A stretch of DNA of 64,000 nucleotides. Origin: Gemella haemolysans (GTDB lineage: Bacteria > Bacillota > Bacilli > Staphylococcales > Gemellaceae). The stretch's first letter is position 1. Every line of letters begins with the position of its first letter. Position numbers and translations under genes: made by a program. Below are positions 22,829 through 33,219 of this stretch, one piece after another. Location of the stretch: the NCBI RefSeq assembly GCF_012273215.1, contig NZ_CP050965.1, forward strand, positions 558,001-622,000. Direction: 5' to 3'. The notes below the pieces were generated by a model that made no database searches, had not been told where the DNA came from, and saw only the letters and a program-made list of their open reading frames with translations.

Positions 22829-24679
22829 TTATTTAACTTTTATAGCAATATAGCTATTAGGGGCTACAACAGTACCAAAAGGTGTTGAATAAATTTCATT
22901 GTTTCCAAATATTTTTTCACCAAAATAATCTTCAATAAAGTGAGCCTTAGAATCTAAGTTTATTATACAAAGAATGTTATTACGTCTATATGCAACACAT
23001 TTTTCATTAGTATAAATAAATTCAAAATTTGTAATAAAATCATCTTTATTTTCATTTCTAAATTTTGATAATTCTATATAATGATTTAGTAAATCTTCAT
23101 CTTTATTATTATGAGAAAATCCTAGTCTGTTATATGGGTCTCTAAATCCATACATACCAATTTCATCACCATAGTAAATACAAGGAACACCAGGTAATGT
23201 AAATTGTATGAAACTAGCAAATTTCAATAGATTTTTAGCTTTGTTATATTGTTTTTGTGACATTTTATATGTTGGACGTTCATGAACAGGTACATCTTCT
23301 GGATTGTTAAATGCTAATATTGTAAGAACACGCTCAGTATCATGACTTCCAAGTAAATTCATCACCGCATCAAGGGAAGGGCGAGGATAGTTTTCTACCA
23401 ATTTTAGTATTTCTAGGGTAAAATCATCTGCATTTTTATATTTTACGAAATTAATAATAGCATTTTTCCATGGATAGTTCATTACACTGTCTAGTTGATC
23501 ACCTAAGAAATATCGACGTCGTGTATTGTAAGAAATTTTATTAGTTGCATCTTCCCAAACTTCTCCGATAATTAGGGAATCTTTATCATAGTATTTTGCA
23601 CTTTCACGAATTCTATCTAAGAATTCATCAGGAAATTCATCAGCAACATCAAGACGCCATCCAGCAATTCCTAATTTTTGCCAAAAGTTAACAACACCAG
23701 TATCTTTATTATTTATGAAATCACTATATTCTTTGTTTTCTTTTACCACTGTAGGTAAATTGTCAAATCCCCACCAAGAGTGATATTCGTTAGGGAAATT
23801 AATAAAATTAAACCAAGAATAGTATGGTGAATTTTGAGAGTTATAAGCTCCAATACTGTCATAATTGTTATATCGATTGAAATAAATACTGTCAGAACCT
23901 GTGTGGCTAAAAACACCATCTAGAATAATTTTAATATTATCTTTTTTGAAATCTTTACAGAATTTTTCGAATTGCTCATTAGTTCCAAAATAAGGGTCAA
24001 CATTAAAATAATCGGCAGTAGAGTATCGGTGATTCTCAGGGCTCTCAACAATAGGATTTAAATAAATACTTTCTATATTTAATTTCTTAAAGTAATCTTT
24101 TTCTTCCTCTATCCCTAATAGATTCCCCATTAGGAAATCTTTAGCACCATAATTATCATGAGTAATAGATGAGTGTGGAACGCTGTACCAATTTTTATGT
24201 CTAATTCTTACATTTTCATTTTTTGCTATTGTTGCGGTATATTTATCACTTCGTTTAAATCTATCTGGGAAGATTTGGTACATAATTGAACCTTTGTACC
24301 AATCTGGTGTAGTGAAGTTTGCATCGTAGACTGTAAGTTGCCAGTCAGGTAAGTCATCATTACTATTAACTAACTTAGCATTTAATCTATCATTTTTTAA
24401 ATATACATTAAAATTATCAAAATGTACTTCAAAATGATAAAAGTATAAGCCAATATTAAAAGGATCAAACTCTACGAAATATTTAGAATAATTACTTTCA
24501 GTCTTTTCTTTAAATTTCAAACTTTTAGAAATAATCTCTTCAGAAAATTCATTTTTTATAATAATTTTGAAATCATTAAAATAAAAATCATCTTTAATTA
24601 ACACTTCAAAATGAAAAACATCTTTATTTTTTATTGCTCCTTTAGGAAATTTATTTTTTATAGGATTAAATTTAATCAT
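22829..24679 (-). CDS. Glycoside hydrolase family 13 (neopullulanase/maltodextrin glucosidase type)
   Basis: Alpha-amylase superfamily enzyme. An N-terminal beta-sandwich (about residues 1-120) precedes the TIM barrel starting WYKGSIMYQIFPDRF. Catalytic residues: nucleophile Asp in GWRLDVADE, acid Glu in GEVWED, and transition-state Asp in LLGSHDTER. There is no signal peptide, so it acts in the cytoplasm on imported maltodextrin or glycogen-derived chains. I choose the ATG at 24679 because GGAG lies eight bases upstream, giving about 616 residues; a start 36 nt earlier has no ribosome site. It is divergent from glgBCDAP and could supply debranching. Confidence 0.9.
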   Translation of the reverse strand: MIKFNPIKNKFPKGAIKNKDVFHFEVLIKDDFYFNDFKIIIKNEFSEEIISKSLKFKEKTESNYSKYFVEFDPFNIGLYFYHFEVHFDNFNVYLKNDRLNAKLVNSNDDLPDWQLTVYDANFTTPDWYKGSIMYQIFPDRFKRSDKYTATIAKNENVRIRHKNWYSVPHSSITHDNYGAKDFLMGNLLGIEEEKDYFKKLNIESIYLNPIVESPENHRYSTADYFNVDPYFGTNEQFEKFCKDFKKDNIKIILDGVFSHTGSDSIYFNRYNNYDSIGAYNSQNSPYYSWFNFINFPNEYHSWWGFDNLPTVVKENKEYSDFINNKDTGVVNFWQKLGIAGWRLDVADEFPDEFLDRIRESAKYYDKDSLIIGEVWEDATNKISYNTRRRYFLGDQLDSVMNYPWKNAIINFVKYKNADDFTLEILKLVENYPRPSLDAVMNLLGSHDTERVLTILAFNNPEDVPVHERPTYKMSQKQYNKAKNLLKFASFIQFTLPGVPCIYYGDEIGMYGFRDPYNRLGFSHNNKDEDLLNHYIELSKFRNENKDDFITNFEFIYTNEKCVAYRRNNILCIINLDSKAHFIEDYFGEKIFGNNEIYSTPFGTVVAPNSYIAIKVK

Positions 24680-24847
24680 TTTTTCTTCTCCGAAATATAA
24701 AATTTTCATTATCAATTTGTTTTACAAAAATAACAATCTTAATTTTAATACAAAAATATTTAAAAGTAAATGTTAATATTTTAAAAAATAGAATTTGATT
24801 AGTATTAAAGCATTAAATTTGAGATAAAAATTTGTAACGAAATAGTA

Positions 24848-24863
24848 AAGAAAACATTTACAT
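24848..24863 (+). promoter_or_regulatory. cre-like operator overlapping the glg -35
   Basis: AAGAAAACATTTACAT differs at two positions from the cre consensus WTGNNARCGNWWWCAW. It includes the TTTACA -35 hexamer of the glycogen operon promoter, so CcpA or another LacI-family protein bound here would block polymerase. Predicted from sequence only. Confidence 0.55.
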
Positions 24864-24885
24864 AAAAGCTTTCATATGTTATACT
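24857..24885 (+). promoter_or_regulatory. Promoter of the glycogen operon
   Basis: TTTACA (24857-24862), 17-nt spacer, TATACT (24880-24885), 127 nt before glgB. One operator-like site covers the -35 and a second lies about 100 nt downstream of the -10. Confidence 0.7.
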
Positions 24886-24972
24886 ATAGGTATAAAAAAT
24901 AAAGAATAAATTAGTGTTGATTTGAACTATTTTTTATGAAATTTTTATAAAATTAAATTTTTTTAAAAACTG

Positions 24973-24988
24973 AAGAAAACGTTTACTT
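24973..24988 (+). promoter_or_regulatory. Second cre-like operator in the glg leader
   Basis: AAGAAAACGTTTACTT has the central AACGTT of cre and differs at two positions from the consensus. It shares AAGAAAAC-TTTAC with the site at 24848-24863, 125 nt away, and lies 24 nt before glgB. As a downstream site it could act as a roadblock or allow looping. Confidence 0.55.
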
Positions 24989-25011
24989 TTTATTGAAAAG
25001 GGGGTTATTTA

Positions 25012-26865
25012 GTGAATAGTAATATGGCTGAATATTTATTCCATGAAGGAACTAATTACCATAGTCATAAATTTTTAGGATCGTTTTTAGAAGGGGATTC
25101 TTGTACTTTTAGAGTATGGGCCCCAAACGCGAAAAGAGTTTTTGTTACAGGTGAGTTTTGTTCTTGGTATCCACATACATATGAAATGAAAAGAATAAAT
25201 GATAGAGGAATCTATGAAATTCAAATTCCAGGAGTTAGCGAGTTTGATACCTATAAATATGTAATTGTAACACATAGTGGGGTTGAATTATGGAAGGCAG
25301 ATCCCTACGCTAAGCATGCTGAGACTAGACCGTTAACAGCATCAAAAGTTTATACTTTACCAGAATATAAATGGAAAGATAAAAAGTGGATGGATAATAG
25401 AACGGTACCTTATCATCAGCCTATGAATATTTATGAAGTACATCTTGGATCTTGGAAACATAATGAAGAGGGTAAAGAACTAAGTTATAGAGAATTAGCA
25501 CATAGACTGGTAGAGTATGTAAAAGAAATGAATTACACTCACGTTGAGTTATTACCGATCACAGAATATCCATATGATAAATCATGGGGATATCAAGCTA
25601 CAGGTTATTTCTCTCCTACATCAAGATATGGGACACCGGAAGATTTTATGTATTTTGTTGATATTTGTCATCAAAATAATATTGGGGTAATACTAGATTG
25701 GGTTCCAGGACACTTTACAAAAGATGCTCATGGATTATATGAATTTGATGGAACACCATGTTATGAATATTCTGATACGAGAAAAATGGAACATGAAGGT
25801 TGGGGAACTAGAGTATTTGACTATGGTCGCAATGAGGTTAAGTCATTTTTAACATCAAGTGCAGTATCATGGATTGAAGATTATCACATAGACGGAATCA
25901 GAGTCGATGCTGTTAGTTCTATGATTTTTCTAAATTACTGTCGTGATGAAGATAAGTCGGCACGAAATATTTATGGTGGATTTGAGAATTTAGAAGCAAT
26001 AGATTTTCTGAAAAATCTTAATTTGTATATAAAAGAAAATTATCCAGGTGTAAGTATGATAGCAGAAGAATCAACTAGTTATCCAAAAGTAACTGCTGCT
26101 GTTGAACATGGTGGTTTAGGATTCGACTTCAAATGGAATATGGGATGGATGAATGACAGTCTTGATTATTTAGAAACAGATCCTTTCTTTAGAAAAGGAG
26201 TACATAACAAATTTACATTTTCTATGCATTATGCATTCTCTGAAAATTTTATTCTTCCAATCTCACATGATGAAGTAGTTCATGGGAAAAAATCTCTTTT
26301 AGATAAGAGTCCTGTTCCATACGAAGACAAATTTGCAAACTTTAAAGCATTTTTAGGATATATGTATGCACATCCAGGGAAAAAATTATCATTTATGGGA
26401 ATTGATATTGCTCAATTTATCGAATGGGATGAAGAAAGAGAACTTGATTGGTTATTAATGTTATATCCTAAGCATGTTTTTACACATAGATATGTAAAAG
26501 AACTTAATAAGTATTATAAAACTACGCCAGCACTATGGGAAAACGACAGTGATTGGGATGGTTTTAGATGGCATGTTGTAGATGATAATAATAACAATGT
26601 TTTTGCTTTTTCTCGTAAAGATAGATCAGGTAAAGAAGTCATAGTAGTTAGTAATTTCTCAAATCAAGTATTGAAAAATTATGAAATTGGGGTAGATACT
26701 TGGGGAAGCTATAAGATTGCGCTAAATTCTGATGCTAAAAAATACGATGGTATTGCAGTATCAAATAGAAATCTTAAAACAATTAATAAAGAAAAAAATG
26801 AATTTAAATATACGTTGAGTTTAAACATTCCGCCTTATGCGACAATGTATATAGAAAAGAAATAA
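25012..26865 (+). CDS. glgB: 1,4-alpha-glucan branching enzyme
   Basis: Forms alpha-1,6 branches in glycogen. The 617-residue protein has an N-terminal CBM48 domain (about residues 20-110, CTFRVWAPNAKRVFVTGEF) and a GH13 barrel with nucleophile Asp in DGIRVDAVSSM, acid Glu in MIAEEST and Asp in PISHDEVVHGKKSLL. Length matches the short Bacillus-type enzymes. GTG 25012 is favoured by AAAGGGGG at 24997-25004; an ATG four codons later has no such site. First gene of glgBCDAP. Confidence 0.95.
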   Translation: MNSNMAEYLFHEGTNYHSHKFLGSFLEGDSCTFRVWAPNAKRVFVTGEFCSWYPHTYEMKRINDRGIYEIQIPGVSEFDTYKYVIVTHSGVELWKADPYAKHAETRPLTASKVYTLPEYKWKDKKWMDNRTVPYHQPMNIYEVHLGSWKHNEEGKELSYRELAHRLVEYVKEMNYTHVELLPITEYPYDKSWGYQATGYFSPTSRYGTPEDFMYFVDICHQNNIGVILDWVPGHFTKDAHGLYEFDGTPCYEYSDTRKMEHEGWGTRVFDYGRNEVKSFLTSSAVSWIEDYHIDGIRVDAVSSMIFLNYCRDEDKSARNIYGGFENLEAIDFLKNLNLYIKENYPGVSMIAEESTSYPKVTAAVEHGGLGFDFKWNMGWMNDSLDYLETDPFFRKGVHNKFTFSMHYAFSENFILPISHDEVVHGKKSLLDKSPVPYEDKFANFKAFLGYMYAHPGKKLSFMGIDIAQFIEWDEERELDWLLMLYPKHVFTHRYVKELNKYYKTTPALWENDSDWDGFRWHVVDDNNNNVFAFSRKDRSGKEVIVVSNFSNQVLKNYEIGVDTWGSYKIALNSDAKKYDGIAVSNRNLKTINKEKNEFKYTLSLNIPPYATMYIEKK

Positions 26866-26892
26866 CAAGTTTTGAAGAAGGGGGTCAACTTA

Positions 26893-28065
26893 ATGGCACG
26901 AAAAAAAGAAGTTGTAGCTATGCTACTAGCAGGAGGACAAGGTACAAGATTACAAGTATTAACAAAAGATATGGCTAAACCAGCTGTACCTTTTGGTGGA
27001 AAATATAGAATTATAGATTTTCCACTTTCAAACTGTGCTAACTCTGGAATTTCAACTGTAGGAGTACTAACTCAATTTATGCCTTTGGAACTTAACTCAT
27101 ATATGGGGAATGGTCAACCATGGGATTTAGATAGAATGGATGGAGGATTGTCTATTTTACCACCTTATACTGCTGGAAAAACTGGAGAGTGGTATAAAGG
27201 AACTGCAAATGCTATATATCAAAATATTAAATATATAGAGCAATATAATCCTGAATATGTTCTTATTTTATCTGGGGATCACATTTACAAAATGAATTAT
27301 AAAGAAATGCTAGATTTCCATAAACAAAAAGGTGCAGATTTAACAATTGCACACATTAATGTGCCAATTGAAGAAGCTAGTCGATTTGGGATTCTAAATA
27401 CAAATTTTGACCTTAAAGTTACTGAATTTTTAGAAAAACCAGAAAATCCAATATCTACTAAAGCATCTATGGGAATCTATATTTTTAGTTGGCAACAATT
27501 AAGGGAATATTTAATTCGTGATGAAGAAAATCCAGATAGTGAAAAAGACTTCGGTAAAAATATAATTCCAATGATGTTAAATGAAGGTAAAAATATTTAT
27601 GCATATCCATTTTATGGGTATTGGAAAGACGTTGGTACAATTGAAAGCTTATGGGAAGCTAATATGGACCTTATTAAAAATAAAGAAAACTTCAATATAG
27701 ATGATAGACTTTGGAGAATTTATTATCGACACGAAGGAGCTATGCCACAATATTTAGGAAATAGCGCTAATGTTAAAAATTCTATGATTTCTGACGGTAC
27801 TTTAGTTTATGGAACTATTTCAGAATCTATAATTTCTTCAGGTGTTAGAATTGAAGAAGGCGCAGAAGTAGTAGGAAGCATCATCATGAAAGGTGTGGTA
27901 ATCGAAAAAGGTGCGAAAGTTTACAATTCAATCATCGCAGAAGGTTCAGTTGTTAAAGAAAATGTAGAAGTTGGGAATAGAGAAATCGTTTTAGGAAAAG
28001 AACAAATAACTGTAGTAGGTAGAGATGAAGTTGTAAAAGAAAATAGGAAAGTAGAGGGAAAATAA
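26893..28065 (+). CDS. glgC: Glucose-1-phosphate adenylyltransferase, GlgC subunit
   Basis: Makes ADP-glucose from glucose-1-phosphate and ATP, the committed step of glycogen synthesis. The nucleotidyl-transferase motif is [21 protein letters not shown] (first part within residues 9-28), followed by [11 protein letters not shown] and [10 protein letters not shown]; a left-handed beta-helix forms the C-terminus. GAAGGGGG eight bases upstream selects ATG 26893 (390 residues) over an in-frame TTG at 26872. glgD follows after one base. Confidence 0.95.
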   Translation: MARKKEVVAMLLAGGQGTRLQVLTKDMAKPAVPFGGKYRIIDFPLSNCANSGISTVGVLTQFMPLELNSYMGNGQPWDLDRMDGGLSILPPYTAGKTGEWYKGTANAIYQNIKYIEQYNPEYVLILSGDHIYKMNYKEMLDFHKQKGADLTIAHINVPIEEASRFGILNTNFDLKVTEFLEKPENPISTKASMGIYIFSWQQLREYLIRDEENPDSEKDFGKNIIPMMLNEGKNIYAYPFYGYWKDVGTIESLWEANMDLIKNKENFNIDDRLWRIYYRHEGAMPQYLGNSANVKNSMISDGTLVYGTISESIISSGVRIEEGAEVVGSIIMKGVVIEKGAKVYNSIIAEGSVVKENVEVGNREIVLGKEQITVVGRDEVVKENRKVEGK

Positions 28066-28066
28066 T

Positions 28067-29179
28067 ATGGTAAGAGCGTTTTGTATTTTATTTGCGGATA
28101 ACTATCGTAATGATGATCTACAAGGATTAGTAAGAAATAGAACACTAGCATCTTTAGCGGTTGCCTCAAGATATAGAATGGTTGACTTCATGTTATCTTC
28201 TTTAGTGAAAGCTGAAGTATCTAATATTGCAGTAGTGACAAATCATCATTACAAATCTTTAATGGATCACTTAGGTTGGGGGAAAGACTGGGATCTTAAC
28301 AGAAAAAATAGTGGATTGAAGTTTATAACGCCGATGTCAAATCATCAATCAAATAGAGTAGCACAAAACAAAATTGAAGCATTAGGGGATGCAGCTAGAT
28401 ATGCGGATACATTATTAGAAGAATACTGTATACTTGCTGATGGAAATATTGTTGGGAATATTGATTTTAAGGAAATGGTAAATTACCATAAATCTACAAA
28501 TGCTGATATAACATTAGCTTATACGTATAGAAAACCTCAACAACGTGAGTCGCAAATTATTTTTGATGACAAAAACAGAGTATATGATAGTTTATATCAT
28601 TATGATGGATATGATCAAGTTTGTCCGACACAAGTTAAAATATATATTATGTCTAAAGACATGTTTAAAGAACTTGTAAAAAAAGGTATGACATATGGAT
28701 GGCAAGATATTCTATTAGATTTCATTACTAAGAATTTCCATAGATTAAATGTTTATGGTTATGAAATTAAAAATTATACAAGAACAATTAATAGTGTTCA
28801 AGAGTTTTATAATTTTAATAGAGATTTATTAGACCCTAATAAAATGAATGAATTATTCTTATCAGGAACTGATATCCTAACTAGGGTTCAAGATAGTGTA
28901 CCAACTACTTATGGAGATGGAGCAATCGTAAAAAATTCTATACTAGGAGATGGTTGTGAAATTAATGGAATTGTTGAGAACAGTATATTATTTAGGGACG
29001 TAGTAGTTGAAGAAGGAGCTGTTATTAAAAACTCTATAGTAATGTCTAATAGTGTTATTAAAAAATCAGCTTACTTAGACTATGTGATTTTAGACAAAGA
29101 AGCAACTGTTTCAGAAAGAGTTGAATTAAAAGGAACTGAAAATTGCCAAGTTATTGTCGAAAAAAATAAAGTAGTATAA
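28067..29179 (+). CDS. glgD: Glucose-1-phosphate adenylyltransferase regulatory subunit GlgD
   Basis: A GlgC paralogue of 370 residues. It lacks the GGxGTRL loop at the N-terminus (reads FADNYRNDDLQGLVRNRTLA) and has ADGNIVGNID where GlgC has SGDHIYKMN, as expected of the poorly active GlgD that modulates GlgC in Firmicutes. The beta-helix repeats at the C-terminus (KNSILGDGCEINGIVENSIL) are clear. It starts one base after the glgC stop, so the subunits are translationally coupled. Confidence 0.93.
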   Translation: MVRAFCILFADNYRNDDLQGLVRNRTLASLAVASRYRMVDFMLSSLVKAEVSNIAVVTNHHYKSLMDHLGWGKDWDLNRKNSGLKFITPMSNHQSNRVAQNKIEALGDAARYADTLLEEYCILADGNIVGNIDFKEMVNYHKSTNADITLAYTYRKPQQRESQIIFDDKNRVYDSLYHYDGYDQVCPTQVKIYIMSKDMFKELVKKGMTYGWQDILLDFITKNFHRLNVYGYEIKNYTRTINSVQEFYNFNRDLLDPNKMNELFLSGTDILTRVQDSVPTTYGDGAIVKNSILGDGCEINGIVENSILFRDVVVEEGAVIKNSIVMSNSVIKKSAYLDYVILDKEATVSERVELKGTENCQVIVEKNKVV

Positions 29180-29323
29180 TAAAAAATACGGGTTAGGATA
29201 AAATGTGGGAGATATTTGTAAAATCTTCGATTTTCGAAAGAAAAAAGAGTATAATAAACAGATAGACTACATCTAAAACTAACCCTTTTAGTATGAAATA
29301 AATAACGAATAAGGAGAATTATA
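29180..29323 (+). promoter_or_regulatory. Spacer in the glg operon with possible internal promoter
   Basis: The 144-nt gap between glgD and glgA is much longer than the others in the operon. It has TATAAT at 29250-29255 with only a poor -35 (TCGATT at 17 nt), and a 7-bp complementary pair GGGTTAG (29190-29196) and CTAACCC (29279-29285) enclosing it. It may be an internal promoter or RNA fold. Confidence 0.4.
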
Positions 29324-30742
29324 ATGAAAATATTATTCGTGGCAGCTGAAGCGGCACCATTTGTTAAAGTTGGAGGACTAGGGGATGTAATAGGATCATT
29401 ACCTAAGGCACTTCAAGATGAAAATGTAGAAGCAAGGGTAGTTCTACCGTTGTATTCTACTATAGATAGAGAAAAGTACGATTTAAAATATAAACAACAT
29501 ATCTTTGTTAATTTAGGTTGGAGAACTGTTTACTGTGGAATTTTTGAAACACAAGTAAATGGAGTAACATATTATTTTATTGACAATGAACAATATTTTA
29601 ACAGAGACAGTGTTTATGGACAACAAGATGATGGAGAGCGTTTTGCATTTTTCTCAAAAGCAGCACTAGAAATATTACCACATATAGATTACAAACCAGA
29701 TGTAGTTAACGCTAATGATTGGCATGCTGCATTATCAATTATCTATTTAGATGATATTAAGTCAAGAGGACAAGGTTTTTATCAAAACATTAAAAGTGTA
29801 ATATCTATCCACAATATTGAATTTCAAGGGAAATTTAACCCGTATGAAATGGGGAATTTATTCGGTTTAGACAATAAATACTTCGATGCTTTAATTTATA
29901 AAGGTGATTTAAATCTATTGAAAGGTGCTATTCAATTAGCCGATAGAATAAATACGGTAAGTGAAACTTATGCACATGAAATATTAGACCCATACTTCTC
30001 ATATGGCTTAGATGATATACTAAGAGTAGAACAAGGTAAACTTCACGGTATAATTAATGGTTTGGATATTGATAAGTTCAATTCAAAAACTGATAAAAAT
30101 ATTTATAAGAACTTTGATGTTAAAACATTAAAAAATAAAGTAGAGAACAAATTGAAATTCCAAGAAGAGTTAGCATTAGAAGTAAATGAAAATATACCTA
30201 TGATAGGGATGGTTACTAGATTAACTCACCAAAAAGGAATTGACTTAGTTCTTCATGTTGCTGATGAAATTTTAAAAACAGGTGCTCAACTTGTGATTTT
30301 AGGAACAGGTGATCGTCATTATGAAGATGCACTTCGTTCATTAGAATATCGTCGTCATGATAAAGTAAGAAGTTTAATTATGTTCTCATCAGAAGTATCA
30401 TCAAAAGTATATAGCTCGTGCGATATGTTCTTAATGCCATCTAAAACTGAACCATGTGGTTTATCTCAACTTATTTCAATGAGATATGCAACTATACCGA
30501 TTGTTCACAGAGTTGGTGGTTTAAGAGATACTGTAGAACCATTTGATGGAAAAACAGGAACAGGGTTTACATTCGAAAGTTTTGATGCATATGATATGTT
30601 AGATGCAGTATACAGAGCAACATATTGCTATTATCAAGAACGTCATATTTGGAATATAATTATGAAAAATGCAATTCAACAAGATGTAAGTTGGAAAAAA
30701 TCAGCACTACAATATATTAATATGTACAACGAGATCGTCTAA
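29324..30742 (+). CDS. glgA: Glycogen synthase (ADP-glucose type)
   Basis: GT5 glycosyltransferase extending alpha-1,4-glucan from ADP-glucose. The 472 residues show the N-terminal sugar-nucleotide loop KVGGLGDVIGSLPKAL (about 15-30), HNIEFQG, and the GT-B C-terminal motif SKTEPCGLSQLISMRYATIP with the conserved Glu. Ribosome site AAGGAG. It is preceded by the long spacer and followed by glgP 24 nt later. Confidence 0.96.
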   Translation: MKILFVAAEAAPFVKVGGLGDVIGSLPKALQDENVEARVVLPLYSTIDREKYDLKYKQHIFVNLGWRTVYCGIFETQVNGVTYYFIDNEQYFNRDSVYGQQDDGERFAFFSKAALEILPHIDYKPDVVNANDWHAALSIIYLDDIKSRGQGFYQNIKSVISIHNIEFQGKFNPYEMGNLFGLDNKYFDALIYKGDLNLLKGAIQLADRINTVSETYAHEILDPYFSYGLDDILRVEQGKLHGIINGLDIDKFNSKTDKNIYKNFDVKTLKNKVENKLKFQEELALEVNENIPMIGMVTRLTHQKGIDLVLHVADEILKTGAQLVILGTGDRHYEDALRSLEYRRHDKVRSLIMFSSEVSSKVYSSCDMFLMPSKTEPCGLSQLISMRYATIPIVHRVGGLRDTVEPFDGKTGTGFTFESFDAYDMLDAVYRATYCYYQERHIWNIIMKNAIQQDVSWKKSALQYINMYNEIV

Positions 30743-30766
30743 CAAGATAAATTATAGGAGAGACTA

Positions 30767-33160
30767 ATGAAACAACAAGAGTTAGAACAAAGAATAGAAA
30801 AGTATTTAAAACGACAATTTGGTATTACAATACAATCAGCTAGTAAACGTCAAGTTTATGAAGCATTAATGAGTACTGTTAGAGAAAAATTATCTGAGAA
30901 AAAATTTGTGTATGAACAAGAATTAAAGAAAACAAAGCAAAAACGTGCTTACTACATGTCAATGGAGTTTCTTGTAGGTAGAACTTTGAGAAACAATTTA
31001 TTTAATCTTGGAGTAGAAAAAGAAATCAAAGAATACCTTGCAGAAAATAACTTCGATTTAGATGAAATTTATGATATTGAACCAGATCCAGGTTTAGGGA
31101 ATGGTGGTCTTGGGCGTCTTGCTTCATGTTATTTAGATGCTTTAACAAGTAGTGATTATCCAGTAACAGGTTTTTCTATTCTTTATGAATACGGAATCTT
31201 CAAACAAGTGATTAACAATGGTTGGCAACAGGAGTTTCCAGATTATTGGTTAGACTTAGGGAAATACGGTTTAGTTTATAGAAATGACGAAGAAATTGAA
31301 GTTAGATTCTATGGTCACGTAGAAGAAAAAATGACTGAAAATGGATTTACTGTAGAACACAAAGATTATACTTCGATTCAAGCTGAACCATATGATTTAT
31401 TAATTTCAGGATATAAAACAAAAACAGTAAATACCTTAAGATTATGGGAAGCAAAAGCAAAAACTGGATTTAATATGAAATTGTTTGAACGAGGGGAATA
31501 TTCAAAATCTTCAGAAGCAGAAGCAATAGCTTCATCAATCTCTAAATTATTATATCCAGCAGACAGCACAAATGAAGGTAAAGAATTACGTATTAAACAA
31601 CAATACTTCTTTATTAGTGCTTCATTGCAACAATTAGTGAAAAATCATTACAATGAATTTGGAACATTAGAAAACTTAAGTGAACATGTTGCATTACATA
31701 TTAATGATACTCATCCAGCGATGGGAGTTCCGGAATTGATGAGATTATTATTAGATGAATACGGATATTATTGGGACAAAGCATGGGAAATTACCACTAA
31801 AACTTTTGCCTACACTAACCACACAATTATGGCAGAGGCATTAGAAAAATGGTCTGTAGATTTATTTAAACCATTATTACCACGTATTTACTCAATTATT
31901 GAGGAAATTAATAAACGTTTCTGTCAATGGGTAATAGATCAAGGCAAAGACTACACTTTAGAGGAAACTGCAATTATATATGATAATCAAATAAGAATGG
32001 CTAACTTATCAATAGTAGGAAGCCACAATGTTAATGGTGTATCAAAACTACATAGTGATATTCTTGTAGAATCTACATTTAGAGCATTTAACGAATTGTA
32101 TCCATCTAAATTCGGAAATGTAACTAACGGTATAGCTCACCGTAGATGGTTAGGACAGGCAAACCCTGAACTAGCATCATATCTAAAAGAATTAATCGGT
32201 GATGATTTCGTTAAAGATTTATCTAAAATCAGTAAATTAAATGATTATAAAAATGACAAAAAAGTTGTTGCTAAACTTCAAGAAATTAAAAAAATTAAAA
32301 AAGAACAACTTGCTACTTACATTCAAAATACAACAGGTATAACTGTAAATCCAGAATCCATCTTTGATGTACAAGTTAAGAGACTACACGAATATAAACG
32401 TCAATTACTGAATGCATTACACATTGTATACTTATATAGAGAAATAAAATATAATGGATTACGTCCAGTACCAAGAACATTTATTTTTGCTGCAAAAGCA
32501 TCATCGGGATACCAAATGGCTAAAAATATAATCAAATTTATCCACTCAATCTCTCAAATGATAGAATGCGATGAATTAGTGCGTGAATACATCAAAGTTG
32601 TATTCTTACCAGATTACAAAGTAACACTTGCAGAAAAAATTATTCCAGCGGCTGATATTAGTGAACAAATTTCACAAGCCGGAAAAGAAGCAAGTGGCAC
32701 AGGTAATATGAAATTAATGCTAAATGGAGCTTTAACATTAGGAACACTTGATGGAGCTAATGTAGAGATTCATGAAGCGGTAGGAGATGATAATATCTTC
32801 ATCTTCGGTTTAGAAACTCCAGAAGTTGATGCATTATATGCTCATGGATATAAACCTTGGGAATACTACAACAATTCAGTAAAAATTAAAGAAACATTAG
32901 ATTTTATTAGAACTATGACTGTAGGAGGTATGAACTTCAACTTTATCGTAGACTACTTATTAACTCAAGATAACTATATGTGTCTAGCTGACTTTGAAAG
33001 TTATGTTGCAGCTCAAGAAAAAGTTGCCGAAACATATCAAGATAAAGAAAAATGGGGACAAATGAGTTTAGTAAATACAGCTAACGCTGGTATCTTCTCT
33101 GCAGATAGATCAGTAGCTGAATATGCTAAAGATATTTGGAACATAAAAAAAGTAAAATAG
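30767..33160 (+). CDS. glgP: Glycogen/maltodextrin phosphorylase
   Basis: GT35 enzyme releasing glucose-1-phosphate from alpha-glucan ends. The pyridoxal phosphate lysine is in EASGTGNMKLMLNGALTLGT (about residues 640-660); other family motifs are EPDPGLGNGGLGRLASCYLD and LHINDTHPAMGVPELMR. 797 residues is usual. Placing breakdown and synthesis in one operon suggests the store is cycled under common control. Last gene of the operon, with a hairpin after it. Confidence 0.96.
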   Translation: MKQQELEQRIEKYLKRQFGITIQSASKRQVYEALMSTVREKLSEKKFVYEQELKKTKQKRAYYMSMEFLVGRTLRNNLFNLGVEKEIKEYLAENNFDLDEIYDIEPDPGLGNGGLGRLASCYLDALTSSDYPVTGFSILYEYGIFKQVINNGWQQEFPDYWLDLGKYGLVYRNDEEIEVRFYGHVEEKMTENGFTVEHKDYTSIQAEPYDLLISGYKTKTVNTLRLWEAKAKTGFNMKLFERGEYSKSSEAEAIASSISKLLYPADSTNEGKELRIKQQYFFISASLQQLVKNHYNEFGTLENLSEHVALHINDTHPAMGVPELMRLLLDEYGYYWDKAWEITTKTFAYTNHTIMAEALEKWSVDLFKPLLPRIYSIIEEINKRFCQWVIDQGKDYTLEETAIIYDNQIRMANLSIVGSHNVNGVSKLHSDILVESTFRAFNELYPSKFGNVTNGIAHRRWLGQANPELASYLKELIGDDFVKDLSKISKLNDYKNDKKVVAKLQEIKKIKKEQLATYIQNTTGITVNPESIFDVQVKRLHEYKRQLLNALHIVYLYREIKYNGLRPVPRTFIFAAKASSGYQMAKNIIKFIHSISQMIECDELVREYIKVVFLPDYKVTLAEKIIPAADISEQISQAGKEASGTGNMKLMLNGALTLGTLDGANVEIHEAVGDDNIFIFGLETPEVDALYAHGYKPWEYYNNSVKIKETLDFIRTMTVGGMNFNFIVDYLLTQDNYMCLADFESYVAAQEKVAETYQDKEKWGQMSLVNTANAGIFSADRSVAEYAKDIWNIKKVK

Positions 33161-33171
33161 AATATTAATCT

Positions 33172-33219
33172 AGAGGGTGACCTAATAGGAAAATTTTCCT
33201 TAGGTTGCTCTTATTTTTG
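33172..33219 (+). terminator. Terminator after glgP
   Basis: AGAG/CTCT and ACCTAA/TTAGGT stems separated by an internal loop, with an inner GGAAAATTTTCC palindrome, span 33172-33211 and run into TTATTTTTG. Confidence 0.75.
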
